Positions 50,709-59,757 are shown, counted from the stretch's first letter. The stretch is DNA of 64,000 bases from Chersky-840 sp050011815 (GCA_050011815.1 JBEKIJ010000005.1:1-64000), one strand, 5' to 3'. The notes: generated by a model not told the origin, from the letters alone. A program made the numbers and translations.

Positions 50709-50714
50709 AGACTA
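50709..50714 (-). promoter_or_regulatory. -10 box of the CYP51-side operon
   Basis: TAGTCT on the - strand, 6 nt before ATG 50702. The palindrome at 50719-50734 starts 5 bp upstream of it, between the -10 and -35 positions. Confidence 0.55.
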
Positions 50715-50718
50715 CGTT

Positions 50719-50734
50719 CCAGACACCTGTCTGG
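50719..50734. promoter_or_regulatory. palindromic operator between divergent operons
   Basis: CCAGACA-CC-TGTCTGG: perfect 7-bp arms. It sits in the 83-bp gap between the two divergent operons, inside the - strand promoter. This size and symmetry is typical of TetR-family operators, and a TetR gene is the second gene of the - strand operon. Confidence 0.65.
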
Positions 50735-50785
50735 CTAGAGGGGAATCATGGGAATGCGGAGACGGTCTCGAAGGGGTGGAAACCG

Positions 50786-51634
50786 GTGACCACCGTCGGG
50801 GTGATCGGGCTCGGCGACATCGGCCGGGGCGTGGCCGAGGCCGTGGCGCGGGCCGGGCTCCCCCTCGTGGTATGTGACCTCCGGGCCGAGGTCACGGCCC
50901 CCTTCGCGGCAAGAGCCCACGTCGCCGGCAGTCCTTCGGAGCTCGGGGCCCGGGCCGACGTGGTGGTGGTGGCCGTGGTGAACGACCATCAGGTCCTGGC
51001 CGTGTTGGACGGGGAGGAAGGCGCGCTGGCCGGGGCGGCGCCCGGATCCGTGGTGGTGATACTGAGCACCGTGTCGCCCGGCACCGTCGAGGTGGCGGCG
51101 GGGTTGGCGGCGCGCCGAGACGTCGACGTCGTCGACTGCGGGGTGAGCGGCGGCCCCCAGGCTTCGGCCGAGGGCACCCTCGTGGCCATGGTGGGCGGGG
51201 AGGCGGCGGTGATCGAGCGGGTGCGGCCCGTCCTGCGCGCCTTCACCTCCTTGGTGGTGCACATGGGCCCTCTCGGTGCCGGCCTCAAGGCCAAACTGGC
51301 CCGCAACCTCGTGCAGTACGGGTCGTGGTTGGCGGCCTACGAGGCCCAGGTGCTGGCCGAGGCGGCCGGGATCGAGCTGGCCAAGTTGGCCGAGGTGATC
51401 AGGGAGAGCGACAAGTTGATCGGCGGCGCCTCGCGGCTCATGTTCCGCGACACCGTCGCCCCCCTGCCCCCCGACAGCCACCCCGCCATCGTCGACGCCA
51501 TGGGGGCGGGCGCCGCCCTGGCCCACAAGGACCTCAAGGCCGCCCTCGAGCTGGCCCGGACACTGCACATCGAGCTCCCTCTGGCCCAGATGACCGACGA
51601 TCGTTGCGATGACGTGTTCGGGCTCGGGTCATGA
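50786..51634 (+). CDS. 3-hydroxyisobutyrate dehydrogenase-like NAD(P) dehydrogenase
   Basis: A 282-residue beta-hydroxyacid dehydrogenase: VGVIGLGDIGRGVAEAVARA (NAD loop), DCGVSGGPQASAEGTLVAMV (substrate loop), and the catalytic-Lys region GAGLKAKLARNLVQYGSW. In the M. tuberculosis CYP51 region Rv0770 is the corresponding dehydrogenase. GTG start with GAAGGGGTGG upstream; the stop overlaps the ALDH start (ATGA). Confidence 0.87.
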   Translation: MTTVGVIGLGDIGRGVAEAVARAGLPLVVCDLRAEVTAPFAARAHVAGSPSELGARADVVVVAVVNDHQVLAVLDGEEGALAGAAPGSVVVILSTVSPGTVEVAAGLAARRDVDVVDCGVSGGPQASAEGTLVAMVGGEAAVIERVRPVLRAFTSLVVHMGPLGAGLKAKLARNLVQYGSWLAAYEAQVLAEAAGIELAKLAEVIRESDKLIGGASRLMFRDTVAPLPPDSHPAIVDAMGAGAALAHKDLKAALELARTLHIELPLAQMTDDRCDDVFGLGS

Positions 51635-53097
51635 GAGCGTCCTTCGGCGAAGAGCGGTTGCTCATCGACGGCGCCCTGGTGGCGTCGTCGACGGGAGCGG
51701 TGTTCGAGACCGCCAACCCCGCCACCGAGGAGGTGCTGGGCGTGGCCGCCGACGCGTCTGAAGGAGACGCCGAGCGCGCCCTGGCCGCGGCCCGGCGGGC
51801 CTTCGACTCCACGACGTGGTCCACCGATGTGGCCTTTCGGGTTCGGTGCCTGCGCCAACTGCAGGCGGCCATGCGGTCCCACGCCGAGGAGCTCCGGGCC
51901 ATGACCATCGCCGAGACGGGGTCGCCGGTGTTCATGACCCGGTCGGCGCAGCTCGACGACCCCGTGGAGTCTTTGGGATGGGTCGCCGATCTGGCCGAGT
52001 CTTATGAGTGGGTAACCGACCTGGGCAAGGCGGAGCCCTTGGGGATGCCGGCCCGACGGTGGGTACATCGGGAGGCCGCCGGCGTGGTGGCCGCCATCAC
52101 GCCCTGGAACGTCCCGCATCAGATCAACCTGGCCAAGCTCGGTCCCGCCCTCGCGGCGGGCAACACCGTGATCCTCAAGCCCGCCCCCGACACCCCGTGG
52201 TGCGCCACGGTGCTGGGGCGGCTCATCGCCGAGGAGACCGACATCCCCGCCGGCGTTGTCAACATCGTGCCCTCGTCGGAACCCGCCTTCGGCGCCAGGT
52301 TCGTCACCGACCCCCGGGTCGACCAGGTGAGCTTCACGGGATCGACCGCCACCGGTCGCACCGTGATGGCCCAGGCCGCGGGCACGCTCAAGCGTGTCTT
52401 CCTCGAGCTCGGCGGCAAGTCGGCCTTCGTGGTGCTCGACGACGCCGATCTGCGCGGCGCTTGTGGCGTGGCCGCCTTCACCGTGTGCGTGCACGCCGGG
52501 CAGGGCTGCGCCATCACCACCCGGCTCCTGGTCCCCCGGGCGCAGTTCGACGCCGCGGTCGATGTCACCGCCGATGCGCTGGGCAAGCTGCGGGCCGGGG
52601 ACCCCACCGACCCCGGCACCATCTGCGGGCCGCTCATCAACGCCCGGCAGCGGGACCGGGTCGAGAGGTACATCGCCATGGCCCGCGACGAGGGCGGGGA
52701 GATCGTGACGGGTGGGGGCCGTCCCCCCGGTCGGGACAAGGGGTTCTTCATCGATCCCACCCTCATCGTCGGGATCGGCAACGATTCCCCCGTGGCCCAA
52801 CAGGAGATCTTCGGTCCCGTCCTCGTCCTTGTGCCCCACGACGGCGACGACGACGCCGTGGCGATCGCCAACGATTCGCCCTACGGGCTGTCGGGGTCGG
52901 TGTGGTCGGGAGACAGAGACCGCGCCATGGCCGTGGCCGGGCGGTTGCGGACCGGCACGGTGGGCGTGAACGGGGGTGTGTGGTATAGCCCCGACGTGCC
53001 CTTCGGCGGCTACAAGCAGTCGGGGATCGGGCGGGAGATGGGCGTGGCGGGTTTCGAGGAGTACCTCGAGACCAAGGTCGTGGCGGAGCCGGCATGA
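51631..53097 (+). CDS. aldehyde dehydrogenase
   Basis: A 488-residue NAD(P)-dependent ALDH: AITPWNVPHQINLAKLGPAL, FTGSTATGRTVMAQA, catalytic Glu in LELGGKSAFVV, catalytic Cys in VHAGQGCAITTRLL, and EIFGPVLVLVPHDGDDDA. Corresponds to aldA (Rv0768) of the mycobacterial CYP51 locus. ATG overlaps the previous stop; its own stop overlaps the next gene (ATGA). Confidence 0.92.
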   Translation: MRASFGEERLLIDGALVASSTGAVFETANPATEEVLGVAADASEGDAERALAAARRAFDSTTWSTDVAFRVRCLRQLQAAMRSHAEELRAMTIAETGSPVFMTRSAQLDDPVESLGWVADLAESYEWVTDLGKAEPLGMPARRWVHREAAGVVAAITPWNVPHQINLAKLGPALAAGNTVILKPAPDTPWCATVLGRLIAEETDIPAGVVNIVPSSEPAFGARFVTDPRVDQVSFTGSTATGRTVMAQAAGTLKRVFLELGGKSAFVVLDDADLRGACGVAAFTVCVHAGQGCAITTRLLVPRAQFDAAVDVTADALGKLRAGDPTDPGTICGPLINARQRDRVERYIAMARDEGGEIVTGGGRPPGRDKGFFIDPTLIVGIGNDSPVAQQEIFGPVLVLVPHDGDDDAVAIANDSPYGLSGSVWSGDRDRAMAVAGRLRTGTVGVNGGVWYSPDVPFGGYKQSGIGREMGVAGFEEYLETKVVAEPA

Positions 53098-53507
53098 CCA
53101 CGGAGCGTCGGCCGCCCAAGCCCGACCGGGCCAAGGGCCGGGCCAAGATGCAGGAGGTCTACAACTTCACCGTCGACCCCGACGACGTGCCCGGTGACTT
53201 CGTGGCCTACACCGTGGACAATCTGTTCGGCGACGTGTGGTGCCGGCCCGGGTTGTCGGTGTTCCAGCGTCGCCTCATGACCATCGGGGTGCTGGCTGCG
53301 CTCGGGAAGGCCGAGCTCCTCGACGTCCAGTTCCAGAGCGCGCTCACCAACGGCGAGCTCGACGAGGACCAGGTGCGGGAGATCGTGATCCACCTGACCC
53401 ACTACGTGGGTTGGCCCCTGGCCACCGACATCAGCGGGTCGGCCGAGCGGGTCATCGCCCGGTGGCGCGCCGCCCAGGAGAACGCCCCGGAGGACCCGGC
53501 GAGGTGA
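53094..53507 (+). CDS. carboxymuconolactone decarboxylase-like protein
   Basis: A 137-residue CMD-like protein: RAKMQEVYNFTVDPDDVPG, FQRRLMTIGVLAALGKAELL, and REIVIHLTHYVGWPLATD. The thiol pair (CxxC) of AhpD is absent, as in gamma-CMD-type proteins, so a redox role is unlikely. Rv0771 of M. tuberculosis is the syntenic counterpart. Overlaps both neighbours (ATGA, GTGA). Confidence 0.82.
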   Translation: MTTERRPPKPDRAKGRAKMQEVYNFTVDPDDVPGDFVAYTVDNLFGDVWCRPGLSVFQRRLMTIGVLAALGKAELLDVQFQSALTNGELDEDQVREIVIHLTHYVGWPLATDISGSAERVIARWRAAQENAPEDPAR

Positions 53508-54262
53508 CGACCTACGACTTCGCCGGCAAGGTCGCCGTGGTCACCGGGGCGGGCCGGGGCATCGGGCGCGCCTACGCCGAGGGCCTCGCCGGGGCGGGGG
53601 CGTCGGTGGTCGTGGCCGACATCGCCGAGGCCACCGCCGAGGAGACCGCCGAGGCCATCAACGCCGGGGGCGGGATCGCGGTGGCGGTCGGTGTCGACAT
53701 CGCCGATCACGACTCGGTGGCCGCCATGGCCGAGGCCGCCGCCATGCGGTTCGGGGGGATCGATCTGCTCGTCAACAACGCGGCCATCTTCGGGGGGATG
53801 AAGCTCGATTTCCTCCTCACCGTGGACTGGGACTACTTGAAGCGCTTCCTCGAGGTGAACCTCATGGGCGCGCTGGTGTGCATCCGGGCGTGCTACCCGT
53901 CGATGGCCGAGCGGGGCGGGGGGGCCATCGTCAACCAGTCCTCCACCGCCGCCTACCTCTACGCCGGGTACTACGGCTGGGCCAAGGCGGGCATCAACTC
54001 CCTCACCCAGCAGCTCGCCCACGAGCTCGGGTCGATGAAGATCAGGGTGAACGCCATCGCCCCGGGGCCCACCGACACCGAGGCGGCCCGCTCGGTGGTG
54101 CCCGACGACTACATGAAGCAGCTGGTGGGCTCGCTGGCGCTCAAACGCCAGGGCACCCCCGACGACCTGGTGGGGATGTGCCTGTTCCTCCTGTCCGACG
54201 AGGCCAAGTGGGTCACCGGGCACGTGTTCAACGTCGACGGCGGTCAGGTCATGCGCCCGTGA
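53504..54262 (+). CDS. short-chain dehydrogenase/reductase (Rv0769-like position)
   Basis: A 252-residue SDR: VAVVTGAGRGIGRAYAEGL, LLVNNAAIFGG, NQSSTAAYLYAGYYGWAKAG (Ser, then Tyr-x3-Lys), and GHVFNVDGGQVMRP at the end. It is a classical FabG-type SDR. GTG start overlaps the CMD-like stop, and the stop overlaps the crotonase start (GTGA). Confidence 0.9.
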   Translation: MTTYDFAGKVAVVTGAGRGIGRAYAEGLAGAGASVVVADIAEATAEETAEAINAGGGIAVAVGVDIADHDSVAAMAEAAAMRFGGIDLLVNNAAIFGGMKLDFLLTVDWDYLKRFLEVNLMGALVCIRACYPSMAERGGGAIVNQSSTAAYLYAGYYGWAKAGINSLTQQLAHELGSMKIRVNAIAPGPTDTEAARSVVPDDYMKQLVGSLALKRQGTPDDLVGMCLFLLSDEAKWVTGHVFNVDGGQVMRP

Positions 54263-55053
54263 CCGGTGACCGAGGCGATGGGGTGGCGCCCATCGTGGTG
54301 ATCGAGGAGATCGACGACGGGGCGGTGCGCGTCATCCGGCTCAACCGGCCCGAGGCCCGCAACGCCTTCAACTTCGCCCTCTATGACGCCGTGACCGATG
54401 CGCTCGTCGACGCCGCCCGGGCAGACCCGTGCCACGTGGCGGTGCTGACGGGAACCGGGTCGAGCTTCAGCGCCGGCCAGGACCTGAAGGAGATGGCGGC
54501 CCTCGTCACCGGAGAGGCGTCGCCCGAGGCGGCCAAGGGTTTCCGGGGACTTCTCGACGCGGTGCAGTCCTTCGAGAAGCCGCTGCTGGCCGCGGTCAAC
54601 GGGGTCGGGGTGGGGCTCGGGTTCACGCTGCTTCCCCATTGCGACCTCGTGTTCATGGCCGACGATGCCCGGCTCCGGGTTCCCTTCGCCGAGCTCGGTG
54701 TGCCGCCCGAGGCGGCCAGCAGTTACATGTTCCCGAGGACGATGGGGTGGCAGCGAGCCGCCCGGCTGCTCTTCACCGGGGCGTGGATGAGCGCGCCCGA
54801 GGCCGTCGAGGCGGGGCTGGCCCTGGCACAGTTCCCGGCCGAGTCGCTCATGGGGGAGACCCTGGCCGTGGCCCGCACCATCGCGGCGATGCCCCTCGGT
54901 GCCCTCATGGCGAGCAAGCGGCTGTTGCTGGCCACCCGGAACCCCGAGGTGACCGCGGCCCGCGAACGCGAGGACGCCGGGTTCGTCGAGCTGTTGGGGT
55001 CGGCTGCCAACCTGGCGGCGCTGGAGCGCTTCGGGACCGCCCCCGGCCGGTAG
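54259..55053 (+). CDS. enoyl-CoA hydratase/isomerase family protein
   Basis: A 264-residue crotonase: VRVIRLNRPEARNAFNFALY, SFSAGQDLKEMAAL, AVNGVGVGLGFTLLPHCDLV, and GVPPEAASSYMFPRTMGW (Glu at the position seen in isomerase/hydratase members). Last gene of the + operon. The GTG start is coupled to the SDR stop. Its own stop codon lies in the loop of a strong hairpin. Confidence 0.88.
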   Translation: MTGDRGDGVAPIVVIEEIDDGAVRVIRLNRPEARNAFNFALYDAVTDALVDAARADPCHVAVLTGTGSSFSAGQDLKEMAALVTGEASPEAAKGFRGLLDAVQSFEKPLLAAVNGVGVGLGFTLLPHCDLVFMADDARLRVPFAELGVPPEAASSYMFPRTMGWQRAARLLFTGAWMSAPEAVEAGLALAQFPAESLMGETLAVARTIAAMPLGALMASKRLLLATRNPEVTAAREREDAGFVELLGSAANLAALERFGTAPGR

Positions 55054-55064
55054 CGGCCGGGGGC
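55039..55064 (+). terminator. strong hairpin terminating the + operon
   Basis: GCCCCCGGCC-GGTAGC-GGCCGGGGGC: perfect 10-bp arms, all G/C, 6-nt loop holding the TAG stop codon, followed after 6 nt by a short TTT. Likely intrinsic terminator, though the T-run is short. Confidence 0.7.
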
Positions 55065-55141
55065 GCCGCCTTTCTGAGGCCAGATAGGATGACCGGCTGT
55101 CTCTGGAGCGGACCGAATCGCCCGGTCCGGGGTGATGATCG

Positions 55142-55215
55142 GCGCTTGTAGCTCAATTGGATAGAGCACCTGACTACGGATCAGGAGGTTGGGGGTTCGA
55201 GTCCCTCCAAGCGCG
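55142..55215 (+). tRNA. tRNA-Arg (ACG)
   Basis: Acceptor GCGCTTG/CAAGCGC, D-arm TAGCTCAATTGGATAGAGC, anticodon stem CCTGA/TCAGG with ACG at 55176-55178, T-arm GGGGTTCGAGTCCC. 74 nt, discriminator G; CCA not encoded. The DNA downstream looks accessory. Confidence 0.95.
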
Positions 55216-55503
55216 CTAGAAAGCGCAGGTGAGCGGCGGGCGCGAATTGGTTGTCGAATCAACCAGCAACATCTCGAGAGGCGATAACGCAGCGAGATTG
55301 CGAAAGGCCAGCTCAAGGAGCAGAAATTCCGGCTGGATTACCGGGAAGGCCAACATCTTCCCGGCCAATTGCGGACCCGTGGCACGGGCAGGGCGCCACC
55401 GCTCCAACGCTCCAACGCTTTCCTGACATAGGCGACGAGCGGAACCTCGCCATTCACCGCGCCGGTGGAGTCGATCGTCACACAGACGGGGCAGGATTCC
55501 GGG
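55216..55503. other. gene-free stretch between tRNA-Arg and the SNF2 gene
   Basis: 288 bp with no convincing gene. The - strand shows two short readable pieces in different frames (one reading PESCPVCVTIDSTGAVNGEV near 55500-55440, one MLAFPVIQPEFLLLELAF near 55350-55290), possibly the remains of an older gene. A short palindrome GGTTG-TCGAAT-CAACC occurs near 55250. Confidence 0.4.
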
Positions 55504-58500
55504 GTGATCGTTCTCCACGCCGTGTGGATGACCTCTGTCGGCCGTCTCGCCTTGTGGGCCGAGGAAGGTGGTCGGCCCCGAACCGGTCCGGTTCGTCGTG
55601 GGCGCCCGCCTCGACGCCCGAGCCCGAGGCCCCACCCCTTTGCCCTCGACGCCGATGGCATCCGACGAGCTGCCACCGAGTTTGGGGGACCCGTGGCTGT
55701 AAGGCTGTCCGATGCGGCGGAGGTCGAACTCATGCTCAGGCTGCCCGCCGCGGTTGGAGGGCCGCTCGGTTCACCTTGGCTCGATGCCGAATCCTCGGAC
55801 CCCGTGTTCGAGGGCCCAGTTGTCCCGCGGGATCTCGCCGTGTGGTCCGCCCCGGGCCTGGTTCTCGACTGGCCGGATGTCTGGGCGGTCCTCTCGAAGA
55901 TGGCGACGGCTGCGGGCAACCCCATTGACCCTTCGACCACCGACGCGGCCAGTATCGCCCTCGCCACCGACTTCCGATTCGCCGCCCTGGCGGCGGACAT
56001 GATCCTGGAGCTGACCACCCGGGGACGGGTGATCCCCACGCTCGATCTCACCGCCGAAGGATGGAGGGCCAACTGGCGTCCGCTCATCGACGAGAACGAC
56101 CGTGGTCGGATCGAGGGGCTGCGGTGGGCCATTCCTTTATCGTTCTCCGCCGCGGCCACCCGCCCCGAGGAACACGGTGACCGCCGATGGGAGCCCGAGC
56201 CGGAGACACCCGACGGGGCCCTCCGCTCGTTCATGTGGGGCCTCACCGATGCGATGGTTCGGCAGTTCGCGCCCGATCGACCACGCGGTGACCGACGACG
56301 CCGACTGAGGACACCGGGTGCCGTCGACGCCTGGCTGGCCGCCCTGATCTCCTCGGACGGAACCGTGGAGGCCGACGGCGCCGAGCTCACCGTGCTCGCC
56401 GAGAGACTGCGCACCTGGCAAGCCACGGCGGGCACGCTTTCGGAACCGGTGCGGACCTGCTTCCGCATCGTGCCCCCCGCCGACGATGTCGAGGATCTCG
56501 CCGCGGCGGGGGATGGTGACTCCGAAAGGACCCGTCGCCGTCGGAAGGTTCAGCCCGAGCGCAAAGACGAATGGCGGATCGAGTTCGCACTGCAGGCCGT
56601 GGACGATCCGAGTTTGCTCGTCTCGGCGGCGACGGTGTGGAGCGACGGTCCTGAGCTCACCGTCCTGGAGCGTCACGTGGAGCACCCCGATGAGTGTCTG
56701 CTCCGGGGATTGGGCCGGGCCGCTCGGCTCGTCCCCTCGCTCATCCCGGCCCTGTCCGAGATGACACCCTGCGATCAGGTGACCGACGCCGCAGGCGTCC
56801 TCGCCTTCCTTCGCGACAGTGCCGGGATACTCGAAGAGGCCGGATTCGGGGTGCAGGCGCCGCCCTGGTGGCATTCTTCGAGATCACGCCTGGGTCTTCG
56901 ACTCAAAGCCCGGACGGGTTCCAAGACCGCCGGCTCCTCGGGCACCATCGGGCTCGAAGGTATCTGTGACATCCGATGGGAGGTGGTACTCGGGGACGAA
57001 AAGCTCGGGATCTCGGAGTTACGTCAACTGGCGCGCCTCAAGCAGCCGCTCGTCCGGCTGCGCGGGCACTGGGTGGAGCTGCACCAGGAGGATCTCGGTG
57101 CCGCCATCGAGGCGGTCGAAAGGCGAGGGGCGAGGACAGCTCACATGACGGCGGGCGCGGTTCTGCGCACGGCTCTGGGACTCGAGCAGGCGACGGGCAG
57201 CCTGCCGATTGTCGCAGTGGAAGCGGACGGGTGGCTCGGGGATCTTCTCGCCGGAGCCGACGACCGACGTCTCGCAGCGATCCCCACGCCCGACGGCTTT
57301 GCCGGTGCATTGCGCCCTTACCAGGAACGCGGGCTCGGGTGGCTCGCCTTTCTCGGTGGGCTCGGTCTCGGGGCCTGCCTCGCCGACGACATGGGTCTCG
57401 GAAAGACGGCCCAGCTCCTGGCGCTGCTGGTCGAGGAGCGCGCCCGTGCAGCCGAGGCACCGGCGGACCGGGGGGGCACCACGAGGTCGGTGGGCCCGAC
57501 GCTCGTGCTGTGTCCCGTGTCGGTGTTGGGCAACTGGCAGCGCGAGGCCGCCCGTTTCACCCCGAAACTCGCGGTCTATGTCCACCACGGACCCGATCGA
57601 CTCGACGGGAAGTCCTTCGTCGGGCGTGCCGCCACGGTGGATGTGGTGTTGTCCACCTACGGGCTGGCCGCCCGCGACCAGCAGCTGCTGGCGCAGGTGT
57701 CGTGGCGACGGGTCGCGCTCGACGAAGCGCAGCAGATCAAGCACAGCTCGACCCGAACGACTCAGAGCGTTCGGGCGATCCCTTCCGAGCAGCGTGTTGC
57801 CATGACCGGCACGCCAGTGGAGAACCGCTTGTCCGAGCTGTGGTCGATCATGCAGTTCCTCAACCCGGGCATGCTGGGGTCGGAGAAGGCCTTCCGGGAT
57901 CGGTTCGCCATCCCGATCGAGCGCGATCGTGACGACGAGGCCGCAGCCCGCCTCCGCCGGATCACGGGCCCTTTCGTGCTTCGTCGTTTGAAGACGGACC
58001 GGTCGATCATCGCGGATCTCCCCGACAAGCTCGAGATGAAGGAGTTCTGCACCCTGACGCGCGAGCAGGCCACCCTCTATCAGGCCGTCGTCGATGACAT
58101 GCTGGCCCGGATCGAGGTGGCCGAGGGCATCGAACGCCGTGGGCTGGTCCTCGCCACCATGACGAAGCTCAAGCAGGTGTGCAACCATCCCGCACATTTC
58201 CTGGGCGACGGATCGGTACTCGCGGGTCGGTCGGGGAAGCTGGCACGCCTCGTCGAGGTGCTGGAGGAAGCCGCGACCGAGGGTGACCGCTCCCTCGTGT
58301 TCACCCAATTCACACAGATGGGAGACATCCTTGAACGGCATCTCCGCAAACGACTGGGTTGCGACATCCTGTGGCTCCATGGCGGGGTGTCGAAGAAGGC
58401 GCGGGACGCGATGGTGGGGCAGTTCCAAGACGCCACCGGCTCTGCGGTGTTCCTACTTTCGCTCAAGGCGGGTGGCACTGGCCTGAACCTGACGGCGGCC

Positions 58501-58773
58501 ACCAACGTCGTGCACTACGACCGGTGGTGGAACCCGGCAGTTGAGGACCAGGCGACCGATCGGGCCTTCCGGATCGGACAGAGACGCAATGTGCAGGTGC
58601 GCAAGTTCGTGTGCGGGGGGACCATCGAGGAGCGGATCGACGCCATGATCGAAGCGAAGCGAGCCCTCGCCGACCGCATCGTCGGCTCGGGTGAGGGCTG
58701 GCTGACCGAAATGTCCACCGAGCAGCTGCGCGAGATCGTCGCCCTGTCGGCCGACGCGGTGGGGGAGGACTGA
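55504..58773 (+). CDS. SNF2-family DEAD/DEAH-type helicase
   Basis: A 1089-residue Swi2/Snf2 ATPase. The N-terminal 580 residues are the SNF2-associated region (VIVLHAVWMTSVGRLALWAE start; RRKVQPERKDEWRIEF). Motor: RPYQERGLGWLAFLGGLGLG, Walker A ADDMGLGKTAQLLALL, DEAQ box RVALDEAQQIKH, MTGTPVENRLSELWSIM, then helicase C motifs LVFTQFTQMGDILERHLR, LLSLKAGGTGLNLTAA and DRAFRIGQRRNVQVRKF. Such pairs with a SWIM protein are known (B. subtilis YwqA/YwqB) and linked to DNA repair. GTG 55504 gives the family start; 55465 is also in frame. Coupled to the next gene (TGATG). Confidence 0.93.
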   Translation: MIVLHAVWMTSVGRLALWAEEGGRPRTGPVRRGRPPRRPSPRPHPFALDADGIRRAATEFGGPVAVRLSDAAEVELMLRLPAAVGGPLGSPWLDAESSDPVFEGPVVPRDLAVWSAPGLVLDWPDVWAVLSKMATAAGNPIDPSTTDAASIALATDFRFAALAADMILELTTRGRVIPTLDLTAEGWRANWRPLIDENDRGRIEGLRWAIPLSFSAAATRPEEHGDRRWEPEPETPDGALRSFMWGLTDAMVRQFAPDRPRGDRRRRLRTPGAVDAWLAALISSDGTVEADGAELTVLAERLRTWQATAGTLSEPVRTCFRIVPPADDVEDLAAAGDGDSERTRRRRKVQPERKDEWRIEFALQAVDDPSLLVSAATVWSDGPELTVLERHVEHPDECLLRGLGRAARLVPSLIPALSEMTPCDQVTDAAGVLAFLRDSAGILEEAGFGVQAPPWWHSSRSRLGLRLKARTGSKTAGSSGTIGLEGICDIRWEVVLGDEKLGISELRQLARLKQPLVRLRGHWVELHQEDLGAAIEAVERRGARTAHMTAGAVLRTALGLEQATGSLPIVAVEADGWLGDLLAGADDRRLAAIPTPDGFAGALRPYQERGLGWLAFLGGLGLGACLADDMGLGKTAQLLALLVEERARAAEAPADRGGTTRSVGPTLVLCPVSVLGNWQREAARFTPKLAVYVHHGPDRLDGKSFVGRAATVDVVLSTYGLAARDQQLLAQVSWRRVALDEAQQIKHSSTRTTQSVRAIPSEQRVAMTGTPVENRLSELWSIMQFLNPGMLGSEKAFRDRFAIPIERDRDDEAAARLRRITGPFVLRRLKTDRSIIADLPDKLEMKEFCTLTREQATLYQAVVDDMLARIEVAEGIERRGLVLATMTKLKQVCNHPAHFLGDGSVLAGRSGKLARLVEVLEEAATEGDRSLVFTQFTQMGDILERHLRKRLGCDILWLHGGVSKKARDAMVGQFQDATGSAVFLLSLKAGGTGLNLTAATNVVHYDRWWNPAVEDQATDRAFRIGQRRNVQVRKFVCGGTIEERIDAMIEAKRALADRIVGSGEGWLTEMSTEQLREIVALSADAVGED

Positions 58774-59735
58774 TGCCGGGCCGCCGCCCGTCGTCCCGTG
58801 GTGCGGGTCGGTCCGGGCCACCCCCCGCCGGGTGGTGGCCCCCGCCGTCAACCCCGATCGCGGTCGAGGGTGGCCTCCAAGCACGAAGTAAACGGGGGCC
58901 CATCGGCGACACCTGGTGGTCGCAGCGCTTCATCACGGTGCTTGAGAGCTTCGGCATCGGCAGCCGCCTCCAGCGCGGCAAACGGTACGCCCGGTCCGGC
59001 CAGGTGCTCACCATGGAGATCGCCGCCGGCCAGGTGAAGGCTTCGGTGCAGGGTTCCAGGGCCAAGCCCTACCGGGTCTTCATCGAGAACGAGGTGCTGA
59101 GTACCGCCGATTGGGAGGCCATCGAGTCCGCGATGGCGTCGAGCGCGGTCTTCGGCGCCAGGCTGCTGGCGAACGAGATGCCTGAGGAGATCGAAGAGGC
59201 ATTCAGCGACTCGTCGACATCACTGTTCCCGGTCTCTGCGGGCGAACTCGACTCGGCCTGTTCGTGTCCGGACTGGGAGAACCCGTGCAAACACATCGCC
59301 GCCGTCTACTACCTTCTCGCCGAGGCCTTTGACCGCGATCCATTTCTGATCTTCGCCTGGCGGGGCCGGACCAAGGAGGAACTGCTCGACAGTCTGCGGG
59401 CCCGCCGTCGCGGCTCCCGCCCGCAGGGTGGCCCTGAATCGCGTGTCGTGACCGAACCTTCCGATGCCGGACCGTTCGGTTGGCCGATGGCCGATCCCGA
59501 TCGAATCGCCCGGACGCGGGCGTCTATGCACATGAGCTGGTGGGGAGTCGGCACCGACCTTGGGATCATCGAGATTCGACACCGGCTGGCCGTCGCGCCC
59601 GATCTCGTCCTGCGCCAACTCGACCCGGAGCCCCTGGCCGCCGACGGGGAGCGGGTCACCGATGCGCTCAGCGGGCTGTATGAGGCAATCACGGCGGGCT
59701 CCGCCGCCCTCGCCCTCGAAGAGGACCCGGAGTAG
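58773..59735 (+). CDS. SWIM zinc-finger protein
   Basis: A 320-residue partner of the SNF2 helicase. The SWIM domain CxC...CxH is CSCPDWENPCKHIAAVYY near residue 160. TWWSQRFITVLESFGIGSRL and RLQRGKRYARSGQVLTMEI form the family N-terminal half. SWIM fingers bind DNA or proteins; such proteins pair with SNF2 ATPases. The ATG shares a base with the SNF2 stop (TGATG). The first 40 residues are Pro/Gly/Ser-rich and may be absent if an internal start is used. Confidence 0.88.
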   Translation: MPGRRPSSRGAGRSGPPPAGWWPPPSTPIAVEGGLQARSKRGPIGDTWWSQRFITVLESFGIGSRLQRGKRYARSGQVLTMEIAAGQVKASVQGSRAKPYRVFIENEVLSTADWEAIESAMASSAVFGARLLANEMPEEIEEAFSDSSTSLFPVSAGELDSACSCPDWENPCKHIAAVYYLLAEAFDRDPFLIFAWRGRTKEELLDSLRARRRGSRPQGGPESRVVTEPSDAGPFGWPMADPDRIARTRASMHMSWWGVGTDLGIIEIRHRLAVAPDLVLRQLDPEPLAADGERVTDALSGLYEAITAGSAALALEEDPE

Positions 59736-59736
59736 C

Positions 59737-59757
59737 CGATCCTTGGAGACGATCGGT
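59737..59757 (+). terminator. weak hairpin after the SWIM gene
   Basis: CCGATC, a 9-nt loop, GATCGG, 3 bp past the SWIM stop, with CCTTT 9 nt downstream. Too weak to call with confidence. Confidence 0.25.

Noticed and set aside
55142..55215. Proof of integration at tRNA-Arg
   Set aside because: No second copy of the tRNA end was seen in the window and no integrase is present; kept only as a possibility.
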